Shown in pieces: positions 8,328 to 13,254 of a stretch of DNA of 13,254 nucleotides; the first letter of the stretch is position 1, and every line of letters starts with the position of its first letter. A program made the translations under genes and the position numbers. This stretch comes from Saprospiraceae bacterium (lineage in GTDB: Bacteria > Bacteroidota > Bacteroidia > Chitinophagales > Saprospiraceae): the NCBI GenBank assembly GCA_020630455.1, contig JAHDBK010000050.1:1-13254 (forward strand). Reading direction: 5' to 3'. The notes under the pieces are model-generated. The model was given only the letters and a program-made list of their open reading frames with translations. It was not told where the DNA came from and ran no database searches.

Positions 8328-8433
8328 CATCTTATGTTTTTTTAAAAAAAACAGTACTTTTCTTTGAAAAATATTTATAAAAAATATAACTTAGTAACGG
8401 TAAAAAAATAAATTCGACATTTTAGATAGTAGA

Positions 8434-8510
8434 TTTTGATTTTAATTGAGGCAAAAAAGCGTAAAATAGTGGACTATTTCTAGCTTTTTTAACGAAAAGT
8501 AAAATCAAAA
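8434..8510. repeat. 77-bp long imperfect hairpin
   Basis: The outer arms TTTTGATTTT (8434-8443) and AAAATCAAAA (8501-8510) are perfect inverted copies. The centre is a perfect palindrome, AAATAGT (8464-8470) and ACTATTT (8473-8479), around GG. Between these, AAAAAAGC (8453-8460) pairs with GCTTTTTT (8483-8490), with mismatches on either side. The whole can fold into one stem with arms of about 37 bases. It lies about 100 bp upstream of the lipoprotein gene and well away from the end of any gene, so it does not look like a simple terminator. A mobile repeat unit, a small structured RNA or an extruded cruciform are possible. I cannot choose between them. Confidence 0.6.
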
Positions 8511-8561
8511 GGCACAGATTAAATGAGGAAGCTATTTTTTGGATGTTACTTAGGTGCGAAT

Positions 8562-8575
8562 TAACTAATTAGTTA
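8562..8575. promoter_or_regulatory. 14-bp perfect palindrome upstream of lipoprotein gene
   Basis: TAACTAATTAGTTA is its own reverse complement and ends 32 bp before the lipoprotein start codon. The position suits an operator or promoter-overlapping site. The nearest promoter-like string, TATTTTTTG at 8533-8541, has one base too many to match TAnnTTTG, so promoter placement is uncertain. Confidence 0.35.
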
Positions 8576-8607
8576 GTGTATTTTTAAATTTAAACTCAAT
8601 CAATACC

Positions 8608-9198
8608 ATGCATTATTTAAAAACCGTACTTCTTGTTTTAACTGTTTTTTGTTTTACTAATTGTGCTAAAAAGTACACTCATGTAAACCCTCCTTATCAA
8701 TTTTATTCTTCATTAAGTTCAGATAAAAATGTTGCATTTCAATACAAATATAATGTGCTTAATAAGAAATACACACGAAGAGAATTGAGGAGTTATGTTC
8801 GTTTAGCTTCGGTTAAAATTGTAAATAATTCTGGAAAAGATTTAGTATTTGGAACAGATATAAACGTGGTTAAATCAGATGGGTCTGATGTTCAAGTTCT
8901 CGATAATATTACTTTGCATAAAGTCTTAAAGCAAAAAGTAGCTCCTTATGTTGCTTACATCTTGCTAAGTCCATTGTATTTAGATTTAAATGGAAAAGTG
9001 GTTCCCATTGGTTTAGCAGTTGGTCCAGGATTAGTGGCAGGAAATATTGGACTAAGTGCCAAAGCTAATAAAGATTTTAAAAGAGAACTAATGCATTACA
9101 ATTTGATGAATAAAACCATTAAAGATGGAGAAACAGCTTATGGTATTATTGGACTAATGGCTCCTAATTATGATGCTTTAAGTATTAAAGTAAATTAG
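8608..9198 (+). CDS. Hypothetical lipoprotein
   Basis: This 196-residue protein is not one I recognise. The N-terminus is a lipoprotein signal: a short start (MHYLK), a hydrophobic core (TVLLVLTVFCF) and a lipobox-like FTNC with the modified cysteine at residue 19. The mature part has beta-rich stretches (VRLASVKIVNNSGKDLVFGTDINVV, about 67-91), a hydrophobic segment near 112-122 (VAYILLSPLYL), a glycine-rich hydrophobic region (VPIGLAVGPGLVAGNIGLSA, about 132-151), and the ending YGIIGLMAPNYDALSIKVN. The phrase about an unbound folded domain with residual hydrophobic patches suggests a membrane-associated protein, probably in the outer membrane periplasmic leaflet. It stands alone on the + strand between divergent and convergent neighbours, with a hairpin-rich 490-bp region upstream. 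Confidence 0.75.
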   Translation: MHYLKTVLLVLTVFCFTNCAKKYTHVNPPYQFYSSLSSDKNVAFQYKYNVLNKKYTRRELRSYVRLASVKIVNNSGKDLVFGTDINVVKSDGSDVQVLDNITLHKVLKQKVAPYVAYILLSPLYLDLNGKVVPIGLAVGPGLVAGNIGLSAKANKDFKRELMHYNLMNKTIKDGETAYGIIGLMAPNYDALSIKVN

Positions 9199-9282
9199 GG
9201 TTTTTCTATTAAATGTTATACTAATCCACATTGAAAAATAGACCTTAGCTTTTCTGTAAAGAATTGAAGTATAATTAGTTAT

Positions 9283-9326
9283 GGTGAAGTTATAATGAAT
9301 TATCCGATACGGATGCATATAACACC
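9283..9326. terminator. Hairpin between convergent genes, possible terminator
   Basis: The 127-bp gap between the lipoprotein and hemW contains a nested inverted repeat. GGTG (9283-9286) pairs with CACC (9323-9326), TTATA (9290-9294) pairs with TATAA (9318-9322), and an inner ATCCG/CGGAT stem (9302-9306 and 9310-9314) closes on a 3-base loop. A 3-base bulge and internal mismatches interrupt it. It abuts the hemW stop codon. It could end transcription from both sides, but neither strand shows a strong T-run after it. Confidence 0.35.
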
Positions 9327-10447
9327 TATTCTACATAAAATAAATCTGAAGCGATTTGATCAGCTAATAGTTTTCCCTCATTAGTTAAAATGAAATGACC
9401 ATTTTTTTCAATCGCTTTACCATTTTTAAGGTATTGGTTTATTCTTTGGTTAAAATAATTCTTAAAAATATCATTTATTTTTGAAAAATCACAACCCCAC
9501 ATAGTTCTTAATGAAATCATGATATATTCATTATATAAATCTATTGCTGTTAATTCTTCTGTTTCAAATGGAATCGAGTTTTTATTTAAAATATTATCCA
9601 TGTATTTTTGGTTATGGGCGATATTCCAGTGGCGGTTTTTACCATCAAAAGAATGAGCCGAGGGTCCTATTCCTAGATATTTTTTTCCTTGCCAATAAGA
9701 AGTGTTGTGTTGACTGTATTCTTGGTTTTTGGCAAAATTGGAAATTTCGTAATGTTCATAGTTGGCTTCTTGTGTTTTATTCATTAAATATAAAAATTGT
9801 TTTGCAGCTTTTTCGTCATCTATAGCTTGTGTTTTTCCTTTTTTTACAAAATGATATAAAGCTGTATTTTCTTCAACCGTCATACAATAGGAAGAAATAT
9901 GTGGAATATTTAGACTAATGACTTTTTCTAAGTTTTTTGCCCACATTTCATCAGTAGTTGTTGGGCTGCCATAAATCAAATCTATAGATAAATTTTCAAA
10001 ACCGATATCTTGAGCATTTTTAATACAAGTATCAGCTTCTTGGGCATTATGAGCTCTATTCATAAACTGTAAATCAAGGTCGAAAAAGGATTGTATTCCA
10101 ATACTTAATCTATTAATTTTTGCTGTTTTTAATTCTTTTAATGTACTACTATTGAGGTCATCTGGATTAGCTTCTAAGGTAATTTCAATATTATGATTAA
10201 TATTAAAATTATTATATAAATGATAAAGAATTTTCTTTATTTCTTCTTGGTTTAAAAGAGATGGTGTACCTCCGCCAAAATATATGGTATTGATTTGTTC
10301 CTTGCCAAAATAATCTTTTTGTAGTCCAATCTCATGGATAATAGCATCAATCATTTGTGCTTTATACTTGAGGGAAGTAGAGAAGTGGAAGTTGCAATAG
10401 TGACAAGCCTGTTTGCAAAAAGGAATATGTATATAAATACCTGCTAT
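9326..10447 (-). CDS. hemW: HemW, radical SAM haem chaperone, ATA start
   Basis: HemW is a cytoplasmic radical SAM protein related to coproporphyrinogen III dehydrogenase (HemN) that is thought to bind haem and deliver it to target proteins. The reading frame is open from 10447 and gives 373 residues, the usual family length. The N-terminus reads (ATA)-AGIYIHIPFC, and the [4Fe-4S] ligands are Cys11, Cys15 and Cys18 in CX3CX2C. Further family motifs are YFGGGTPSLL (56-65), EANPDD and GIQSF in the SAM-binding barrel, and HNTSYW...YLGIGPSAHS near residues 247-267. The family start methionine is replaced by ATA (10445-10447, preceded by a second ATA), with an in-frame TAA at 10454-10456. The first ATG, at 10354, would delete the cluster motif. 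A TATTTTTG promoter box lies just upstream. Either a rare AUA start or a one-base sequence error explains this. Confidence 0.92.
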   Translation of the reverse strand: MAGIYIHIPFCKQACHYCNFHFSTSLKYKAQMIDAIIHEIGLQKDYFGKEQINTIYFGGGTPSLLNQEEIKKILYHLYNNFNINHNIEITLEANPDDLNSSTLKELKTAKINRLSIGIQSFFDLDLQFMNRAHNAQEADTCIKNAQDIGFENLSIDLIYGSPTTTDEMWAKNLEKVISLNIPHISSYCMTVEENTALYHFVKKGKTQAIDDEKAAKQFLYLMNKTQEANYEHYEISNFAKNQEYSQHNTSYWQGKKYLGIGPSAHSFDGKNRHWNIAHNQKYMDNILNKNSIPFETEELTAIDLYNEYIMISLRTMWGCDFSKINDIFKNYFNQRINQYLKNGKAIEKNGHFILTNEGKLLADQIASDLFYVE

Positions 10448-10465
10448 TATATATTAATTTATATA

Positions 10466-10473
10466 CAAAAATA
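10466..10473 (-). promoter_or_regulatory. Predicted -7 box for hemW
   Basis: TATTTTTG on the - strand fits the Bacteroidota -7 consensus TAnnTTTG exactly. It would place the transcript start near 10460, giving a leader of only about 12 bases before the ATA start codon. No clear -33 TTG element is visible upstream, where the sequence is mostly T-rich from the preceding terminator. Confidence 0.45.
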
Positions 10474-10479
10474 CATAAA

Positions 10480-10521
10480 AAAAGGAAATAAAAAAAGTAA
10501 AGGTGGCGAATACTTGCCACC
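10480..10521 (-). terminator. Intrinsic terminator after the 95-residue gene
   Basis: On the - strand the stem GGTGGC (10516-10521) pairs with GCCACC (10502-10507) around an 8-base loop, followed directly by a T-rich run (TTTACTTTTTTT and further T-runs to about 10480). This is the most GC-rich hairpin in the window and has a proper U-tract. It lies about 160 bp after the stop of the small upstream gene and just before the hemW promoter box, so it would separate the two transcripts. Confidence 0.6.
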
Positions 10522-10679
10522 CTTACAATTGTGAGTGTTTGAAGTTTACATCTTTACGCGAAAGGTAAAAACTAAACTCTATATCTTTAACTTATCGGTT
10601 AATATCAATAGATTTATAAGGGTAGATTCTTTAGATAATTATAACCAATTTATTAATAGATCATAAAGTTAGTCGTCGC

Positions 10680-10967
10680 TTATTTTTTTTGCATTTTTTG
10701 ATGTTTGTAATGTACCGCAACAGCGTATTCTTCGTGTTCAATGAACTCTAGATAGTACGCTTCACTAATTACTTCTCCATTCTTACTTTTGATTTTTTTA
10801 GCGATAGGTAAGAGACCTAAACCTAAACTGATAACACCTCCTTCAATGCCATACATTTCAAGAATTTCATTAGCACTTGTAATTATTTCTTCTGCTGCTG
10901 ACTCAATGACTTCTGGTGTTGGATCCGTCTCTCCCTCTTTACGCTTAACTTTTTTAAACGAAAACAT
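10680..10967 (-). CDS. Small hypothetical protein, 95 residues
   Basis: I do not recognise this protein. It opens with a lysine-rich stretch (MFSFKKVKRKEG), then an acidic helix-prone segment (about 16-40, TPEVIESAAEEIITSANEILEMYG), a glycine-rich hydrophobic patch (GIEGGVISLGLGLLPIA, about 40-56), and a basic C-terminus with a hydrophobic/aromatic segment (EAYYLEFIEHEEYAVAVHYKHQ). There is no signal peptide and the central patch is too short for a clear membrane helix, so it is probably cytoplasmic. It has an exact TAnnTTTG promoter box about 110 bp upstream and a terminator downstream, suggesting a separate transcription unit. Its codon use is similar to its neighbours. An overlapping + strand frame (10789-10998) has no support. 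Confidence 0.7.
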   Translation of the reverse strand: MFSFKKVKRKEGETDPTPEVIESAAEEIITSANEILEMYGIEGGVISLGLGLLPIAKKIKSKNGEVISEAYYLEFIEHEEYAVAVHYKHQKMQKK

Positions 10968-11278
10968 GACCCAAAATTTAATATTAAAAAATAAATAGTA
11001 TTAGATTTCTCTAAATAGTATGTTAAGCGATGATTTATAAGGAGGGAATTTTCTCTAGCAATTATGTTTGTGTTACAAATGTATATTATTTTTACTTATA
11101 TAAATTAATATTTATACGTTTTTTGTTATTGTTAACAAATAAACAATAAAAATTACAGCATTTTAATCTATTTATGTGTAAAAAAACTCTAATTGTGACA
11201 AGCTAAAAGACTCTTTTAAGTAGTTTGTGAATGATTAATTTGAGTGATATATAAAGAAAAAATGTTATAAATAAACCT
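10968..11278. other. Gene-free region with promoter and weak hairpin
   Basis: This 311-bp stretch separates the TPR gene from the 95-residue gene, both on the - strand. After the TPR stop there is a weak hairpin, CTAAAAG (11203-11209) against CTTTTAA (11213-11219) with one mismatch, and a T-run about 20 bases further on the - strand. Together these could be a poor terminator. The promoter box at 11076-11083 follows. The roughly 100-base predicted leader holds a direct repeat of ACTATTTA about 19 bases apart (around 10995-11020). I see no coding or structured RNA gene here. Confidence 0.5.
11076..11083 (-). promoter_or_regulatory. Predicted -7 box for the 95-residue gene
   Basis: TACATTTG on the - strand matches TAnnTTTG exactly. 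The transcript would start near 11069, leaving an unusually long leader of about 100 bases before the ATG at 10967. No convincing -33 TTG lies at the right distance. Confidence 0.45.
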
Positions 11279-13081
11279 TTATAAGTTTTCTTCTGAAATT
11301 CTTCTATACCTTTTCCTAGCTTCAACAGAATAGGTGCTTCCTGAATAATCATATAAAATCCTTTCATATAATTCAGCTGCTTTATCTAAATTGTTGAGCT
11401 GTGTTTCATATAATTCAGCTAATTCGAATATGGCGTTGTCTGCTCTGATGCCATCGGCAAAATTGTCTATAATGTTTTGATACATGATGGCAGATTTGTC
11501 ATAATCTCTTAATTTTTTGTAAATATTAGCTTTTAGATAAAAGGCATCATCTTCAAGAGAATGATTAGGGAAAGTATTTCTAATGGTATCTAATTTTAGA
11601 AATGCTTCATCAAATTTATTCTGAAATACTAATAATTCTGCTTGAGAAAAATGGATTAAAGGAACGGCAGTAGTATCTAATGCTAGATTATCCATTATAA
11701 AAATAGAACGGTCTAAAGCATCATTTGCAATGAGTTTTGAAGTAGAGGCTTTAAGGACGTTGAATTGAGTTTGTGCCCATTCAAAATCACCAGCAAAATA
11801 CGAAAGCAATGCATTTCTATACCTCGCTTCTTGACCTAATAAATCATCTTTGTATTGTTTGTCTACTTGGGAATATAAAAGAGTAGATTCCCATATTTCA
11901 CCATCCATTAAATAGAAGTCAGCTAGACTGAGTTTCGCATTCGCTAAGGTTCTAGGATATACGCCTGGGTATTCAATTAATTCATTTAATAAAGAAATTC
12001 CTTTATTTAAATCATTAATATATAATGCTTCTAACTCTGCTTGTTGAAGAATAATTTCGGCTGTGGTTTTAGAGCGTCCAAATTCATCTAGGAATGATTC
12101 GTATTCTTTTTTTAATGCAAATAATTCTTCTTGAGAATACTCATAACCATCAACGAGTTGTAATCTTTTGCACTTCAATGATTCTTTTTTAGCATCAATA
12201 TAAAAGCCTGAATTCATCCCTTTATTTTCGATGATATATTCAAAGCCGTCTATGGCTACTTTATAGTCTTTAGCATTTGAAGCTATTGAAGCGATTTGGT
12301 ACACACGACCTCCATTTTCTTCATATCTCGCATCTAATGCTTTGGCTTGACGCATAGCCCCTTTATAATCTTTTTTATGTATAAACACCCATGTCAACAT
12401 TTCATTATAGACTTCTTCATCTGGATTTTCTTGAATGGCACTATACAATTGCATTTGAAGTTCTAAAAAGTCATCTTCTGTGAAATACCTTTCAAAAATG
12501 GTTTTTAAGGAATTAATTCTACTAGGTTGATGCCTTAAGCTAATCAGATAGTTTTCAATCATCTTTTCAGTGTTGCCTTTTGCTCTAAATAACTCCGCCA
12601 TATAGTAGGAAAACTCTTCGGGTCCATTGGCCTTTATTCCTTTTTCGTATGCTTTTAATGCCAAATCGTATTGCTGCTTATTTTGAAATTGAATAGCTAA
12701 ATATCTTATAGAACTAACATCATTATTGATTTTATCTATTGCTAAATTATATTGTGTTAATGCTTCATCTTCTTTGCGTTGCTTTGATAAAAGATTCCCA
12801 TATTCCAAATAAAGCCTGTAGTTTTTATTATTTTTTTTGATTTGCTTTTTAATTAAATTTTCAGCATTGTCAAAATCTTCTAATTCTGTAAGACATTTTA
12901 AATATTGTGAAAAGTAATAGTCATTATTGTTGTGCTTTTCATATAATTGCTTAAAAATAGTAGCTGCTTTCTCAAATTCACCATCATTAAAATATTGTTG
13001 AGCTAATCTATTATCTTGAGCGGATAAAGAGATGGATGAAATAACTACAAATAAGAATATAGGGAGTAAATATTTATACAT
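11279..13081 (-). CDS. TPR-repeat protein with signal peptide
   Basis: This 600-residue exported protein is made almost entirely of tetratricopeptide repeats, which form a helical scaffold for protein-protein contacts. Residues 1-21 are a Sec signal peptide ending in SLSAQ with no lipobox cysteine, so the protein is probably periplasmic. TPR-like units are visible at about 24-51, 54-80, 88-116, 122-149, 234-260, 266-285, 414-440, 476-500, 512-540 and 547-578. The last units resemble BamD/YbgF-type repeats in spacing and in the YxxIIDNF and LYERILYDY signatures. The segment around 424-465 (LSYFAGDFEWAQTQFNVLKASTSKLIANDALD) is a stretch I associate with a conserved Bacteroidota TPR family of unknown role. 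The frame is open to a TTG at 13108, but the ATG at 13081 starts a standard signal peptide and follows an A-rich leader, so I chose it. Confidence 0.88.
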   Translation of the reverse strand: MYKYLLPIFLFVVISSISLSAQDNRLAQQYFNDGEFEKAATIFKQLYEKHNNNDYYFSQYLKCLTELEDFDNAENLIKKQIKKNNKNYRLYLEYGNLLSKQRKEDEALTQYNLAIDKINNDVSSIRYLAIQFQNKQQYDLALKAYEKGIKANGPEEFSYYMAELFRAKGNTEKMIENYLISLRHQPSRINSLKTIFERYFTEDDFLELQMQLYSAIQENPDEEVYNEMLTWVFIHKKDYKGAMRQAKALDARYEENGGRVYQIASIASNAKDYKVAIDGFEYIIENKGMNSGFYIDAKKESLKCKRLQLVDGYEYSQEELFALKKEYESFLDEFGRSKTTAEIILQQAELEALYINDLNKGISLLNELIEYPGVYPRTLANAKLSLADFYLMDGEIWESTLLYSQVDKQYKDDLLGQEARYRNALLSYFAGDFEWAQTQFNVLKASTSKLIANDALDRSIFIMDNLALDTTAVPLIHFSQAELLVFQNKFDEAFLKLDTIRNTFPNHSLEDDAFYLKANIYKKLRDYDKSAIMYQNIIDNFADGIRADNAIFELAELYETQLNNLDKAAELYERILYDYSGSTYSVEARKRYRRISEENL

Positions 13082-13105
13082 TTTTTTTATTTTAATAATA
13101 TAATA

Positions 13106-13113
13106 CAAGTATA
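13106..13113 (-). promoter_or_regulatory. Predicted -7 box for the TPR gene
   Basis: TATACTTG on the - strand matches TAnnTTTG at all but one fixed position. The transcript would start near 13099, with a leader of about 18 A-rich bases before the ATG at 13081. This position also argues against the TTG at 13108 as a start, because it lies within the box. Confidence 0.4.
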
Positions 13114-13199
13114 ATACCGAATTTATATATAAATAAACAATTAATCAAGTATGTTCCAAATTAAAACGTTTATTGTAGATTTTTGTTATCTAATAGACC

Positions 13200-13254
13200 T
13201 TATTACGAAAAGTTTTTTATGAAAGATAAATTAGTATTTTTGATTATAGCCGAG
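13200..13254 (+). repeat. Dispersed intergenic repeat, right copy cut by window end
   Basis: These 55 bases are an inverted copy of 8273-8327 with two differences. Similarity stops sharply at 13200 on the inner side, and the outer side runs off the window. The ATG at 13219-13221 starts the same short frame as in the left copy (MKDKLVFLIIAE...). The frame's two differences are one silent change and one Val/Ala change. Confidence 0.7.

Noticed and set aside
9544..9825. 93-codon + strand frame inside hemW
   Set aside because: It is antisense to conserved HemW sequence, and its composition is that of a shadow frame.
10334..10534. Short + strand frame over the hemW 5' end
   Set aside because: It is antisense to codons that encode the HemW cluster motif, and it runs through the terminator hairpin. 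It has no family resemblance.
10502..10680. A tRNA or known structured RNA before hemW
   Set aside because: The GGTGGC/GCCACC stem resembles an acceptor arm at first sight, but there is no T-loop TTCGA-type sequence, anticodon stem or CCA context, and the T-run fits a terminator.
13082..13108. TTG start at 13108 for the TPR gene
   Set aside because: The extra residues (YYIIKIKK) precede a complete signal peptide that begins at the ATG at 13081, and the TTG overlaps the predicted -7 box.
8273..13254. A composite transposon bounded by the inverted 55-bp repeats
   Set aside because: The enclosed genes are chromosomal types (hemW, TPR protein, lipoprotein), there is no transposase, and no target duplication can be seen because one end is cut. 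A dispersed repeat is simpler.
1..13254. CRISPR array
   Set aside because: No regularly spaced direct repeats of suitable length were seen. The only notable repeats are the inverted 55-bp pair and the two 18-bp hairpins.

Overview
The window looks like chromosomal DNA from an AT-rich member of the Bacteroidota (Flavobacteriia, Saprospiria or Cytophagia type; I cannot place it further). The pointers are a DUF2480 protein, a giant secreted protein with a type IX secretion (T9SS) C-terminal sorting domain, a TPR protein of a type common in this phylum, A-rich rather than strong Shine-Dalgarno start regions, and several matches to the Bacteroidota -7 promoter box TAnnTTTG. I see no phage, plasmid, CRISPR, rRNA or tRNA features.

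Layout. At 1-1544 on the + strand lie a DUF2480 protein and a membrane-anchored or secreted lytic transglycosylase. Facing them, 1580-8115 on the - strand reads, in transcription order, a sterol desaturase/fatty acid hydroxylase family protein, a 1671-residue T9SS-exported Asp-box propeller/LamG/PKD protein, and a small three-helix membrane protein only 20 bp behind it. The two gaps in this trio carry nearly identical 18-bp hairpins just after a stop codon. A gene-free stretch, 8116-8607, is packed with structure: a 21-bp perfect inverted repeat, a dispersed repeat with two small hairpins, a 77-bp long hairpin and a 14-bp palindrome. It leads to a + strand lipoprotein of unknown function (8608-9198). 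The last three genes are on the - strand: a TPR protein with a signal peptide (11279-13081), a 95-residue orphan (10680-10967) with its own predicted promoter and terminator, and the radical SAM haem chaperone HemW (9326-10447).

Main points for a second look. (1) The hemW reading frame runs through its [4Fe-4S] CX3CX2C motif and the usual N-terminus but has no ATG, GTG or TTG there. The family start methionine is replaced by an ATA codon, with an in-frame stop three codons upstream. The first ATG lies 31 codons inside and would remove the cluster ligands. (2) A 55-bp sequence at 8273-8327 recurs in inverted orientation, with two differences, at 13200-13254 and is cut by the window edge. This points to a dispersed repeat family. 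(3) The hairpin-rich intergenic block 8140-8575 is not explained by the flanking genes.

The genes do not form one pathway. Most are housekeeping or envelope functions (cell-wall turnover, lipid hydroxylation, surface protein export, haem handling). I found no clear new defence or biosynthetic system.
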